A stretch of DNA of 64,000 nt from Mauremys mutica (taxonomy: Eukaryota; Chordata; Testudines; Geoemydidae): the NCBI RefSeq assembly GCF_020497125.1, contig NC_059077.1:23816840-23880839 (forward strand), given 5' to 3'. Shown here piece by piece: positions 34,713 to 48,419 of the stretch. The notes under the pieces were generated by a model. The model did no database searches, was not told the DNA's origin, and saw only the letters and a program-made list of their open reading frames with translations. A program made the translations under genes and the position numbers. Within the stretch, counting starts at the first letter, position 1; the number at the start of each line of letters is the position of its first letter.

Positions 34713-37700
34713 CATGTAAATAACAAAAATCCTAAAACTAATCTGAAGCCTCATCAGAATCCAGGCAAAAGATTTAAGAATCAGAGTACCAAGTTGACTG
34801 GGTATAACATTACTGTGATTATATATAGCAGAATTTTGAATTAAGTGCAGTCTCTCAATTAACTTCTCTGGAAAACCAGAGAAGAGAGGAAAAAACAGGA
34901 GAAAGAATTAATTTTGGAAGAAACAGAGATATAAAGTGCCTTTTCACATGAAATTTGGATGGAAAATATTTTTGAAATGAGAAAAGGCTGTCTTGGTGAG
35001 ATATGTAATAGATTGACAAAATCAGAGGAGAATAGCCAAATCAATATATTTTAACAATAGGGTGAGGACATAAAATTCAATCATATCAAAAATCAAATTT
35101 TAAACAGTTTTATGTTTCCTAGGACTGTAAAGTATTAAAGAGCTGCTGGTGCTTCACAGACAACTTTGTTCTGTCCTTCACCCTTGGTTCTCTATGGAGA
35201 CACCTTACTAACAACTCTGAGCATCGATGGAGAAAAAAAACAGACTTGTACTGGACCTAGATATATGCTGGTGCAATCTCTCAATTAACAAGGAAACCTA
35301 AGAAACATTTTTATGTTAGTGTCATTGTATTAATTTGAGGTGAATTTTCAGTGTGTGTTGGGTCCATAAAGTCTTTTGATCAGTTTTCTTATGGTAATTT
35401 AATGTATACCCCGATGAATGTACTGTATTGTTCTCTAGTAAGGGTGTCCCTGTTCTGTAATAGACAACCCAGGACAGATCTGAAATTGAATTCCCAGTCA
35501 ACATTTTTCTCTTCTTTTTTTTCCCCAGTCTCTTTGGATGTAGTCTATCTTGTCAGCAAAATCCAACTGTCTACTTGTTTGTCTGATCCGATCTCCTTTG
35601 AGTTTCTTCAGCAGCACCTTCTTATGACTGGAGTAATTTCCAAAAATGAATCTTTGTTTTCTGGAACTTATTAATATTTTACTAAATGTGCCCTAATGAA
35701 TCTTATTTTGAATTCACCTGCTTTGCATTTCCAAATTAACTAAAATAAATTCTGTCCCAATTATTTTCTTCTATTTATAATTGATATGCATGAGCATGTT
35801 CATAGATACTGCCATGTCTTTATAATCATGACCTGTGTGAACTATATCAGTCCAAGTTGTAGAGCTAGCCATTTAACTGAAACAACCATGAATCAAGTCT
35901 TTATTTACTTCTCTATTCTAAATCCAAAAATCATTTAGAATACCTGTAAATTTAAACACAGTGAAAAATAGACAACTTAGACCTGAGCGGCTCTCCGGCA
36001 TTCAGGGCAGGTACAGTTTGAAGGTTATCTTTCTAATCAATCATGACAGATTATTTGTAGTAAGAATTTATCCCAAGCCTTATTATTTCAATATTTACCA
36101 AATATAAGACAGCGACCATCTTCTTATCACTATTTGCGTCAAAAACTGCAGATACTGTAAGCCTGTCACCAGTTTAGTTTTGTTGCATCATTGGATTTGA
36201 AATAGCTAAATTTAAGACTGCATTTAATTCAATTGAAAGTCTGTCCTTCAGTGGGAGTTTTGCCTGAGTAAGGAATTCAGAACCGGGCCCATGATTTCAA
36301 ATATCTTCTATACTGTATACTAAAAGGTGTTCATATTTATGTCCATTTCCCAGCACTTTTTTGAGTTCAAATCAAGATAATTAGAACAGCAAACCTATTT
36401 AGCTGCAATTTGATGTTAAATATGAGTTGGAACTCTTGTTTTGTTTGTAGGGATAGGTAATCAGACCTTCATTACTAGTGTTGATTTTTCCAAGGGTAAT
36501 TTTTCTTTCATTATATTACTTTCAAAAGTAGAAAATCTAGTAGTTCTTTTGATTCTTATTTATCATTTACCTCTCCAGTTAGATCTCTTACTTAATCATG
36601 CAGGTTTCATTCTTTTAATATTTCAAAAATCTGTCTGCAGTGCTTAAAATCTCCGCTTGTACATAATTACCTTATATCTAGAAGAATCCCAAAGAGCTTT
36701 ACATACATGTTTGTGCCTACAAATATATTATATGTATCTATTTAGGTTTTAAGATACTTATCAGCATGGTATACAAAAAACCTATTTCCCCCCCCCCCCC
36801 CCCGACTGCACACACATAAATATGCACACACACAATTACTTCACTCATTTGCCCACTATTTAAATACCGCTGCCTCTGATGATGAACATAACCAGCCCTT
36901 AGCAACATCAAGAGCTGATCAGAAAGTATTGAAACTTGGTTTCAAATACAAAAGGGGTAGGGGGACTTTCATTAAACATTTTCCCTATTTTTCAACCAGA
37001 TCTGATAATTCTTATCTTAATTGTTGCAAGGGTCTTCTTACTGCTTCATATTTTGCTGCTCATATAATTTGTCATCTCTGTCATTCCTGTGATATCCTTT
37101 GGTTTGGGCAAGTGGATTGTTTACCTCTGAAACTGAACAAGTTCAAAATCTATAATTGATAACTTTTGAGGCTCTTTAAAAATTGATCTTTGTATTTGCA
37201 GAGCTTGTCTCATGTTTGTCCTCTCTCATAATTCAGGCAGTGTGATTCATCTTTACTTCTTCCATCCTTATTGCTTGCCCTTTTAAAATGGTTTGCTTTA
37301 TGCACTTGGCACATGTACCAAAACATTTCTTATTTGTTACTGGGTTTTTTCTATCTCCTTTAAAAAATATAATTTTATTTTTACTTTGTTATTTTATTTT
37401 ATTGTTGTAACGTGCCTAATTTAATTCAAAGGACATATTTGTTATGTTATTATATGTTATCTGGATTCATTACTTACGGAAACATGTTAACACTTAAAGT
37501 TGTATATATCAGTAAATAATTATTGACTTTGGAAAATAGCCTAGTTAAAAACAATTCTACACATTATATATCATTTTTTTACATTTATTTCCCCTCTGTC
37601 TTCAAAGCAAACAGCCTCTGTATGAAACAAAGATACCTGAGGCATATCTTCAACTGGTGTAAATTGTTATAGCTCCAGTGATCTTAAAGGAGTAATGACA

Positions 37701-37949
37701 ATTTGCACCAGCTGAGGATCTGCCCCTTAGTCCTTACTTCTTCACCATTCATCTGCTGGTGCTGCTTATTCCTCACATGATATTATAATCCGCTACTTGT
37801 AAACAGAGAATATAACTTTTGTTGGAAATAAGGAGCTATGGCAGAATTCTACAGCCATACTGCCTCAAGCTATCAACTTGTTAGACTGCATAACCAAGGA
37901 AGTGTGGGGCAGTCAGACTAGTTACATGTAGCAGCATCACGTTAGCAAC
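34713..37949. other. No gene or element recognised, apart from an old palindrome and homopolymer runs
   Basis: A poly-C run lies at about 36788-36803. About 37645-37725 is an imperfect hairpin (ggtgtaaattgttatagctc against gagtaatgacaatttgcacc), debris of an old palindromic MITE. A possible SPEF2 exon start at 36451 was examined and is recorded as a finding. Confidence 0.4.
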
Positions 37950-38455
37950 TCATATTTAGTTTGTTGTTCATTGTAACCCCAAAATCCTTTTCAGCAGTAC
38001 TACTACCTAGACAGTTATTCCCCATTTTGTAGTTTTGCATTTGATTTTGCACTTGTCTTTACTGAATTTCATCTTGTTGAGCTCAGACCAATTCTCCAAT
38101 TTATCAAGGTCATGAATTTTAAACCTGTCCTCTAAAGTGCTTGCAATCCCTCCCAGCTTGGTGTCATTTTCAAAGTTTATAAGCAGACTCTCCACTCCGT
38201 TCTCCTAGTAATTAATGGAAATACTGAATAGTACCAAACCCAGGACTGACCCCTGAGGGACTCTACTAGATACGCCCTCCCAGTTTAACAGTAAACCATT
38301 GATAACTACTCTTTGAGTATGGTCTTTCAACCAGTTGTGTAGTATCTTCTAGTAATTTCATCTAGATCACATTTCTCTAGTGTGCTTATGAGGATGCCAC
38401 ATGGAACTGTGTCAAAAGCTTGCAAACAGTGTTACCTTGATGTAAGTAATATTTT
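37950..38455 (-). mobile_element. CR1 LINE fragment (antisense)
   Basis: Reverse-complemented CR1 pol 3' region. The order of phrases (ccaattctccaatttatcaa, then ggtgtcattttcaaagttta, then cccaggactgacccctgagg, then gaactgtgtcaaaagctt) matches CR1. It is diverged and contains stops. Confidence 0.75.
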
Positions 38456-39809
38456 GTTACCAAACTCCCCGTGGCATTCCAAAAAATATGATTACCTCAT
38501 TTCTTGTCCTAAAAGGGTGTGTGTGTCTGTGTGTGTGAATGAATGATATACCTGACACAGTTACTGAGGTTGTAAAGTGTTTGGGGATCCATCTAGGTGT
38601 ATGATGATATAAATGACATTCTTGGCCAAATCCTTGGTTGAAGCAATGCCAGTAAAAAGCATCGCGTTCTTTTACTGCTATATAAGCCAACTACATATCA
38701 GTAGTGAGGATAGAAAGGCCACAATAATGCAAATAATAAAGACCAACACCTGGTCATAGGGAATGAGGTGCAGAATCACTTGGATCCCAGTCCTTCACTG
38801 GGCCCATGGACCTTGGGTCTGCAATATCTTCCATGTAGCTGACTTCCACAAGGGAAGAGGAGTCATAAACTAATCAGAAAGGTTAACCTCTTTGTAGGTG
38901 GGTGATATTCACTGGGAAAACCACATCCTTTCATTTCCCGAAGGCCCTGTATTCTTTTCTGGTCAATGACGCCATTTCAGAGCTGTCAGATAGGAGTGTT
39001 GTATTATGGAGGTATGTCCTCCTCAAGGCCCCTCTGATTGGCTATCAGACAGAAGGACTCAGCCCCACCTCCCTGGTGAGAGATCAGGAATCCTCTGAGC
39101 ATACTCAGTGCTGTAACTATATAAACTACATGTAGAAACAGAGTCATAGTCTCCGCTCTCTGGGTATATGAAGGAGATGGGTAGGGCATAATCACTAGGC
39201 AGCAGCCTCTGAAGGGGGAGTTTATCTCTTCATGATGCTCTTCAGTGTCTCTGGCTCCATAGCTTTGACTGCATTTTTGCCACAAAGGCTCTAGGAAACA
39301 GGATTTGAACAGCTAAAACAAAAAAATCACATCTTCATACTAAAATCCTCAGTTGAAGGGGACAAGGGAGGTGAAAAACAGAAAATATGATAGCAAATGT
39401 AGCAACAGCTCATTAAAATAATAATTGATCATGGAAATAGATTTAAATTATAAAAAGTTAAATGTGTGTATGTAGCAATGAAAATTTTTATAATATTGAC
39501 AATTAGAACTGAGAGGGAAGAATATAATTTCAGAGGACTATGGTTCTCAAAGCAGGGCTCTGAGGTACTCTAATATACAATGGGCCAGATTTTCCCTGTT
39601 CCTAATGAAGGTGTGGGATACGGTGCAAGAAACCTCCTTCTCACCCTATATCCCTCTGGCATACCCTGTGAAAGAATCAGCAACAATTGCATCACCTGTA
39701 ATTACGTGAATGCAAGTATTGGTCTCTCCATTTGCCTTAAGGGTGCACATCACCATAAGTGGGAGGTGAGACATAGGTTGTCATCACCTCATTACTGCAC
39801 TCTCTATTC
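38456..39809. other. No gene recognised
   Basis: About 38540-38630 (ttactgaggttgtaaagtgt) recalls a MIR-like 3' end. The rest is unassigned. Confidence 0.35.
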
Positions 39810-40128
39810 CAGGGGTCGGCAAGCTTTCAGAAGTGGTGTGCCGAGTCTTCATTTATTCACTCTAATTTAAGGTTTCGCGTGGCAATAATACATTTTAACG
39901 TTTTTAGAAGGTCTCTTTCTATGTCTATAATATATAACTAAACTATTGTTGTATGTAAAGTAAATAAGGTTTTAAAAATATTATAAAATGTTTAAGAAGC
40001 TTCATTTAAAATTAAATTAAAATGCAGAGCCCCCCTGGACCGGTGGCCAGGACTGGGCGGTGTGAGTGCCACTGAAAATCAGCTCGTGTGCCGCCTTTGG
40101 CATCTGTGCCATAGGTTCCCTACCCCTC
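39810..40128. mobile_element. hAT MITE
   Basis: It begins caggggtcggcaagc and ends taggttccctacccctc. The flanks ctctattc (39802-39809) and ctctattc (40129-40136) are a perfect 8-bp target duplication. The interior is AT-rich, with tttcgcgtggcaataatac near the left side. Confidence 0.85.
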
Positions 40129-40559
40129 CTCTATTCAATGAGGAGCCAGTGTAGAGTTCAGGATTTCTGTCCTGAGCCCTATAATGGGACTGGTTCTGGC
40201 TATCTGAGATATTGCCTTTCCTCCCAGGACCTCCCATGTTACACCAGAACCATGAAATTATCTGCTGAGTATGGGAGGCAAGTAATAAAATTGTACTTCA
40301 GATGAACATTTTTGAAGAAGGTCAAATCAGTTGGGAATACAGTAGGGCATTTCATTCATCCAACAGCAGATTTTGCATTTATTGACTTAAGAGCAGCTGA
40401 TGGGTGCTTATGAGGAGGAAAGAAAGAAGACTGCTAACTCCTAAAAGTTCTGATTATATTGCCTTTTTTCTATTTTGAAAATCAAAAGTAAAGAAAGGAA
40501 TTTAGTAAGGGGTCTACATCTACATATCTCATGACTACCTTGGTTGTAAAGGTGTCCGT

Positions 40560-40750
40560 TTCATAGTCGCAATGGGTGGTTTATCCTGGTGGCACCCATC
40601 TCCTCTCCTCTCCATTTGCAGACAGGGAACTGAGGCATAGAGAGTTTAAGTGACTTGTTCAAGGTTACACAGGAAGTCTGTGGCATGCTCTGCATTGAAC
40701 CGAGGTGTCCTAGGTCCCTGGCCACTACCCCAACCCCTGGGCCATACTTC
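40560..40750 (-). mobile_element. MIR/CORE-SINE-like fragment (antisense)
   Basis: The text aactgaggcatagagagttt, then aagtgacttgttcaaggtta, then cacaggaagtctgtgg, with gcattgaaccgaggtgtcct further on, is the reverse complement of a MIR SINE core and tRNA-like head. Confidence 0.65.
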
Positions 40751-42977
40751 TTCTTTAGTGAGGAGTCCAGTTTGACCCTGATTCTGCAGACACATGCTTA
40801 ATGATTTTCAGGATTGGGCCTACACCAGGTTGTCTTCTAACACAAATACCAAGAGATGAAGATATAGGTTCTGATATGTAGGTTGTAGATGGAGGTTGTC
40901 CAGTGGTCTAAGGAACTACTGTATTGAATGAGCTCATGCTCATATCTACTTATTAATTTAATTATCAATGGGCAGAACTGCACATGAGAGATTATCCCTG
41001 TGCTAAATTTACAGCTACTGTTAAAGCTAAATAATAAACTACATACAACTGGAATAAAGCTGTTAAAAAGTTTTAAAATCTTACTTCTGAAAATTAAAGT
41101 TAATTCAATAAGTAGAAATTGACAGCTAGTTAAACATTGCAGCAAAATCTGTACTGAACAGCCATTCAGACTGCCAGAGACCAGTTGTTTCCAGAAGGTG
41201 ATCTTCTATTAAAGTGAAGCAGAAGTGTATCTTAAGACAAAAGGTTGCTATGAAGGATAGTCTGTTGTGCAGGTTTCACTCTAATGTAGAATGCAGGTTT
41301 GTTAGAGCCAATAGAAAAAGGTACTATAGAATTTTCAAATAATCCAGTCCATTTATTTCACAAGATAAGGTATCACTGGAAAACATATAGATTATTACAG
41401 TGGATATCCTGCTTTTTGTACTCTTGGGTCTGTGATTCCAAACAAATTCTCATCATTCAAGTTTTCTGAGCTGTTGGAGCACACACACACGGTGTCTTGC
41501 ACACTTTTTTTAAGTTTCTCAGGCTGTACCCCAAATTCCAAGGTGAGTTTCTTTCTGACATCTGTCAATAGAGAAGCTTCCCAGGCTTTGTCAGCACTTC
41601 AGTGCTAAGGGTCTGCTTTGCAGTGATGCTGTACAGCATTTTTTTCCTGCATCGTTTTCCTTGGTCAGGCTTCTAATATTAAAGGCTTACTCTGCAACCA
41701 GTATTCACATTGGATAGTACTTGCTCATGTAAGTAGTTTCATGAACTCAATTTAGTGGGACTACTCAAGTCAGTGGGACTACTATTGAACAAACATTAGT
41801 TGATTTGAGTAAGGGATACACAGTCGGGGGCCTAAAAAAGTAGTTTTGGTCTAAACAAAATTTCTGTGCATGGCTCCTACTTTTTGAGTGGTACCCAATT
41901 ACATTACTGGCCCTTTTGGAACTTAGTTCCTATGTTACTGCTCCATTTAGAGCATAGGTGATTTCTGTGCCTTTAGTGCATTGGCCTTTTCTCGTTTCAC
42001 CTGATTGTCTGGTGTTTCAACAAGGCATTGACTTATTGGCTTTCATGGTGCTGATTACACAATGAGATTAGGCCTCAACACATTGAATACTCAGTACCTT
42101 GAGCATCGAGTCATGAATCTCCTCAGCACAAATTTCAGTTATTTCAATATGCCAAGTGTTCATCTGCTCCCATCCCACAGTTCAACTCTTTAGATCCGAA
42201 CATCAACACACTTGCTGCCTTATTCTCTTTTTGTCTTGCTGACCTCACTTATAGGATGGAGAAAGGAAGACACTCCAGTGGTTTCAGAAAATGCCCATAT
42301 TATAATTGTATTAAATTCTTCGTCGACAGACACAATTACCTCAGCAAGTTCAGCAAAGCCATGACTAACTGGAGTGTGTGATTATATGTCACCTGATGTC
42401 AGATGTTCTAGAGAGCATTTAAAAGCCTTCTGGGCCCTGTTGAAATGGAAAGGACTTGAAGTCAGAGTTTCTCGTTTCAGCAACCAGATGTCCGAGTAGC
42501 ATAGCACTGACTTGTATGTTGCAGTTCACAGCTCTCAGAGCCATTTTTCAGGCTGTCTGTTTGAAGACTCAAGAAAAACACACTATACCTGTTTAAATTG
42601 TATTTACATGGAAAGAGTTAAGGCAATCAAAAGGTCTAGAAACTTAACTTTTTAATAAAAGCTTAGATTTTACTGCACAATTCTGTGGCACAGGATGGAC
42701 TGGGTTATACAACAGATTCTTCTGTCTTGGAATACACAGTGCACTGCTTGAGTGATTCAATGCACCAATCCTGTTCATGCTTCACCCCACTTCCTCCTTG
42801 TGAAGTGAGAAATTCCCTTAAACTGTGCTTTTCAGCCCATGTCAGGAGGGGACCAGCTTTGTGTATTCGCTGGCACTCAACCAAGACTTCCAGTGACCCT
42901 GCTTGAAATAGTGCTACACAGGTACATGAGACAGTGGATCTTAAAAAGTAGCAGCAGGGGATATCTCATGATTTGAT
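40751..42977. other. No gene recognised; old palindromic repeat debris
   Basis: About 41715-41830 (ttgctcatgtaagtag ... gggactactcaagtcagtgg) is typical palindromic MITE debris. An (ac)n run lies at about 41481-41490. Confidence 0.35.
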
Positions 42978-43108
42978 CGCATCCGACGAAGTGGGTATTC
43001 ACCCATGAAAGCTCATGCTCCAATACGTCTGTTAGTCTATAACGTGCCACAGGACTCTTTGCTGCTTTTACAGATCCAGACTAACACGGCTACCCCTCTG
43101 ATACTTTA
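42978..43108. mobile_element. Penelope-like terminal insertion
   Basis: It runs from cgcatccgacgaagtgggta to taacacggctacccctctga, the same sequence as the right arm at 7920-8043. It is flanked by catgatttgat at 42967-42977 and 43109-43119, a perfect 11-bp target duplication. Confidence 0.8.
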
Positions 43109-43119
43109 CATGATTTGAT

Positions 43120-44399
43120 ATCCTCTTCCAGACAAATTACCTTGATGATAACATGGACCTTTGCACTGATATTGATACCTCAAAGCACTGTCTTGATGAC
43201 AAGGCAGAGAAAAAACAGAGCTTTGTCTGTGTTTAGTGTTAAGACTTTTGCCCTGTTCCATCAGAACCTTTGTCACACAGCCAGTGTTAGTCTTAGCACA
43301 CTTACCACTGGCACTCCTTGTGATGGTGTACTCAACAGCTCCTTGTGAGTGCCTGTGCTACTAATGCCAATTCTTCCATTGGCACTACAGTCTGTGATGC
43401 CTGTTTGGGACTGAAGGGACACCTGTGAGGAAGAAGACAAGGAGGAGTGCTATTATGACACAGAGGAAACTAGTGACTCTTCAGAGGCCAAATATATTTA
43501 CACAAGGGAAGATAAGTGTAATGACTCTGCCCTGCAGGATCTCACTTTCCCAAGTTTTTTAATTGGATAGCTAGGTCACCAGTTTTCCTTTAAGACCTGA
43601 TTCTGCTGCTGTTGTATGGTACTACTCAGCAGAAGTATTCAATAAATAGTCCCATTTTCTTCAATGGAACTTCTTGTGGAAAAGACCCCTACTCACTGTG
43701 AGTAAGAGTACAGAACTTGTTCCTTAGTCCCTCACTAGAAGACACTAGGGACTGAGACTGACCAATTCTTAGATCATATTCCTCTTTGAATAGGATTTCA
43801 CTAATCCATTACAATAGGGTGTAATATGCTATGGAGCAAACTCACAGAGCACCCCCTTGTGCCAGGACACAGCACTGCAGAGGTGGTTCTGCTCTAGCAC
43901 CCAATATTGTCCATCATACTGGTGCTGTAGCAGTCTGCAGCTTCCGTAGCCTGCCCTTGTCACCTCTCAGTTCACTCCCCTTCTGAGGGCAACAGAAAAG
44001 TCCAATGAGGAAAAAATCCAGAGTCCAATGTTCTTTATGCTAGGCCTTTGACCCCCATGTGGAACTCATCTGTCTTTTGCCTCTTTCAGTCCCATGGCCT
44101 ACAACCTCCTCTCTTGCTGCAGGAGAGAGGAGAACCCAGGCCTGCCCTCTCCTCTGGGTTCCAGCCCAGGGACCCTGTGTTAGGCAGCTTAGAACTGCTC
44201 TTTCTAATCCCTTGCTGCTTCTTCAGGCTACTCCTACCTTTTCCTTGTCTTTCACAGGGGCTGCAGATTCCCCTGTTCCTGCTCTGGAGTTCTGTCTCCT
44301 CATGTGGCTTTTCCCCAGTCAGTTATTGAGATGCTTCCTCAAGGCTACTCCCAGCCTCTTTGGTAGCAACTGGGTTGTACTTCATAAAGCCCGTTTTTG
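43120..44399. other. No gene recognised
   Basis: Open frames in this stretch lack family resemblance and splice context. About 43617-43700 again resembles old palindromic MITE debris. Confidence 0.35.
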
Positions 44400-44955
44400 T
44401 CTTGCTCTGTCCTTAAGATAGGAGTCCCCCGCAGCCGTCTGCCTGGAGCTGGAGTTGCAGTTCAGGCAATCCCTCATATCTCTTCTTAAGACAGGAGTCC
44501 CCAAGCTCTTTTCCTTGTAAGTGGGATTGTAATTTAGGTTAACTGTAGAGCCTTAGCCTGCTTTTACTTCAGCTGATCCCTTTTCCCCTACTAGGCTGCA
44601 AGCTTGGAGGGTTCAAGCAAGCCAGCCTTCAGCTGGTATGTCCCTACTTTGAGGGAGAAGACAGCATATATGCTGGTTTCCTTCCTCAAGCTTGTCCCTG
44701 TTGGCTGAGAGAGAGGTGAGTCTTGCCTTACCCATTCTGCAAGGCTCCTTGTCCCAGGCCCTGAAAGAAATAGTAACGGGATTTCCTCCCAAACATTGCT
44801 TCTTTTCAGAACCACTTCCTCTCTTTCAATATCTCCTATTTCCTCCATCCTTATATATATCAGACCTCCCAAAATCTTAAAGGGACATGCCATGTGATGG
44901 GGTGGGCTGACTCCTAGGCCTTACTGCCCATAAGGGGACAGAATACCCCATCACA
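44400..44955 (-). mobile_element. Possible LTR end
   Basis: On the minus strand it would start tgtgatggggtattctgtcc and have a TATATATAAGG box about 95 bp in. The other end and a target duplication were not found, so this is tentative. Confidence 0.3.
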
Positions 44956-46954
44956 CCTATTCTGACCCACTTTGTGGTGGCATCCTTATTCCATTCTAGC
45001 TGTTGCTAAGGCAGTAGATAGGAAATATATGCTTACTTAGATGCTTCTAGTTACATCCCCCAATGGCCTATTGAGAGTTTGGTATAGTCTGCTATAGCCA
45101 GGGCTAAAATGGGCTAGATTTGTGGGGCAGCACCACCTGATCAAGACTTGGGACACTAATATACCCATGCAGAAAGACCACATGGTTGCTTTGCAAATCT
45201 CCTGCATGGAAAGAAATCCGAGGCTTCCTGCCATAGTGGATTTACCTCATACATAACAGGTTTTGACAAGACCTTAGAGTTGCAGCCTTGCCACACCATA
45301 ACAGCAGTTGATTTATTCAGACAACCACAGAGAGAGCATGCTCTTCTACTGTATTAGTGTCAAATATATGAAAAGATTAAGTCATACCAAATTGAACAAA
45401 AAGACTGACTTGTTAGCTGGCATTTTTCATTGTGCCTTTATGATCTGAGTGGATGAAAGACTCAAGGAAACAAAGGGTGGATTTGTTTTCTTTGCTCTTG
45501 ATCAAGCCTACACATTCTCCCTGAAAAAATTCAGGTTTGGTATCTGTCATATCTTTTGTGTTACCTCCATATGAAGGCCTTATGAGCACTATGTGTATCT
45601 AGAAAAATCAAAATTAGAGTCAGTTGCTCTTTCTCTAGGTAGTTGCTGTGTTTGAGCCCTCTCAGAGAAGGTATTTAAATTTATTGTGTTTTTCCTAGGT
45701 GAGAGAATCAGCAAAGATATGAGCCATTTTCTACTAGATGTAACTGTCCTGTTACTGTAGGCTGTTTGTATTATGAGCTGTTGCCAATGCACACATTTAC
45801 CAAGAACTATTAGATTTTGGTTTTAGAGAGGAATCAAATTATATTACTGTTGGTTTAAGCAGGTATAATTCCTCTGACATCAATGGACTTGCACCTGCAT
45901 ATGCCATTAGTGAATTTGGCCCTTGGTATATCTTATCAGCATTGTGGAAACTTTCTGTTCTAGGTTGTCCAAAGTTTCGGTCATTGCCTCAGTAATTTTA
46001 TTTTACTTTTTGGGATCTCTATTAGTCTCTCTTTTTTGTTTTTGTTTTAGAGGTGTTGATCCACGACCAGTCCCATTCATGGAGTTTTTCCCACTCTCCC
46101 TGTCTGATATTCTATTATGTGTATATCTGTCTAGCTTGTGATGATACAAATATATTCACAACAGTTTGTTGAGAATTTTTGATGTTATATTTTTATTTTA
46201 GAGACATCCCTGGAGAGTGGGGAATGTGCCAGAAATGTATTTAGATTAGAGAAAATTGCTTATTTGTAATTGCTATTTTCTAGCAATATGTGTTGTGATA
46301 GACCACCAGTAATCTGCCTTCCTGTTATGTATGTTGAGGTTTCTGTTGCTATTTTTTAATAAATAAATGGTAGAAGTATTTCATTTCCCCCTGAGGAGGA
46401 ACTGGCAGCTGACCTGCAAAAAGGTAGTACTGCAGAGATGGTGCAAGATGACCTCTGTGGAAACCAAGCTTGAGGGGTTCCCACCATACCTGCATGCAGG
46501 AGCCTGCCTCCATGAACGGTGATGTGTTGCAACATATATCTTGAAATATTAGTCATTTCAGGCAAGTCATCACCTCATGCATAGCTATCAAGAGGAAAAT
46601 AAACTTCTAGAACAGGAAACTTTATTGGCTAGATTGTGATTTTAGGCACAGCTATGCATAATGTGCGATGTGTAAGCTTCACCATCCCAGGAGTAGTTCT
46701 CACAGACGTTGTGACACCCCCACGAATCACATTTCCTCTTCTTCCTTGTTCCCTGGTAGTAGTGATTTTCTACTACTCTATACCAGTAGCAAATTTTCTG
46801 CCGGCCAGCAAGGAGCATAGGTGGAGCCAAAACTCTGCACTATCTATCTGCTTTGGGTTGAAGTAAGTAAGCATGTAGCACAATATTATTCTTAGGAGTC
46901 CAGACCCAAAGGGAGTAAGAGGTGTGCTTATTCCACCTCTTTCTCTTGCATGGG
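44956..46954. other. No gene recognised
   Basis: Unassigned. About 45850-45925 (caggtataattcctctgaca ... gaatttggccct) resembles palindromic MITE debris. An acceptor-like site at 46051 was examined as a possible upstream exon of the hAT-type gene, without support. Confidence 0.35.
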
Positions 46955-48365
46955 TGTATTAGTTAAATTGGAGAAGATGGGGATTAGTACAAGAATCAAA
47001 GGGTGGGTAAGGAACTGGTTAAAGAGGAAACTACAACGGGTCATGCTGAAAAGTGAACTGTCAGGCTGGAAGAAGGTTACTAGTAGAGTTCCTCAAGGAT
47101 CAGTCTTGGATCCAGTCTTTTTGAACATTTTCATTAGTGACCTTGGCACAAAAAGTGGACATGCACTAATAAAAATCTGTGGATGACACAAAGTTGGGAG
47201 GTATTGGCAGTATGGAGAAGGACCAGAATATTATACAAGAAGATTTAGACAATCTTAAAAACTGAAGTAATAGAAATGAGATTAAATTTAGTAGTGCAAA
47301 TTGACAGGTCAACAGCAAGAATTTCTGCTCTAAGGTGGGTACATATCAATTGGAAGCTACAGAGGAGGAGAAAGGTGTATTAGTCAACCACAGGATGACT
47401 ATGAGCTGCCAATGTGATGTGGCCATGAAAAAGGCTAATGCAATCCTAGGGTGCATTAGGTAAGGTATTTCCAATAGAGAGAGTGAATTTTTATTACCGT
47501 TATACAAGGGATTGGTGAGGTGTCATCTGGAATAGTGTGTGCAATTCTGGTGTCCCATTTTTAAGAAAGATGAATTCAAACTGTAACAGGTGCAAAGAAG
47601 AGCTACTGGGATGAACAGAAGAATGGAGTACCTATCTTACAAGAGGAAACTTAAGGAGCGTGGCTTATTTAGCCTAACAAAATGAAGGATATGGGGAGAT
47701 ATGATTGCTCTCTATAAATACATCAGAGGATAAATACCAGGAAGGGAGAGGAATTATTAAGTTAAGGCACAAGATGTTGGCACGAGAACAAATGGATAAA
47801 AACTGGCCATCAATAAGTTTAGGCTTGAAATTAGACAAACGTTTCTAGCCATCAGAGGAGTAAAATTCTGGAACAGCCTTTCAAGGAGGCAAAAAATCTA
47901 ACATTTCAAGATTTGAGCTTGATAAATTTATGAAGAGGATGGTATGATTAAATTGCCTACAATGGCAAGTAGACCATCTGTGAATGCTGTTAGCAAATAT
48001 CTCAAATGACCAGAGATGGGACACTAGATTGAGAAGGCTCTGAGTTACCCAGAGAATTATTTCCCTGGCTGGTGGGTCTCAGGGTCTAACTCTTTCTGAT
48101 ATTAGGAGTCAAGAATGAATTATGCCTCAGATCAGACTGGCAGACACTCTGGGTTTTTGGGTTGTTTTTCCCCACCTTTCTCTGTGGCACGGGGCATGGG
48201 TCACTTGCAGGTTTGAATTAGGGAAAATGGTGGATTCTCTGTAATTTTAAGTCTTTAAATCAAAATGTGAGGACTTCATTAACTTAGTCAGAGGTTATGG
48301 GCCTATTACAGGAGTAGTAGGTGAGGTTCTGTGGCCTGTGAGTCAGCCTAGATAATCATGATAGT
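46955..48365 (+). mobile_element. CR1 LINE 3' part (sense)
   Basis: The frame at 46950-47186 encodes the RT thumb region (GWVRNWLKRKLQRV, VPQGSVLDPVFLNIFISDLG). The 3' half follows (ccaatgtgatgtggccatga, tattacaggagtagtaggtg, agataatcatgat). It is 5'-truncated with many stops, and ends just before the hAT-type gene. Confidence 0.82.
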
Positions 48366-48419
48366 GTGAGTGTATGCCCCAAACAACCAAGCCCCAAATA
48401 ATGATTTTTTTAATTATAG

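Noticed and set aside
35519..35674. Open frame after a tttttccccag acceptor (SLDVVYLVSKIQLS...)
   Set aside because: No resemblance to SPEF2 or any family recognised, and the frame ends in a stop without a donor.
36783..36803. Poly-C run as a possible telomere-like or structural signal
   Set aside because: A simple homopolymer, probably partly slippage; nothing nearby supports a function.
46051..46140. Possible upstream exon of the hAT-type gene after a long t-rich acceptor
   Set aside because: The translation shows no relation to hAT or KRAB-type domains and no donor of the required phase was found.
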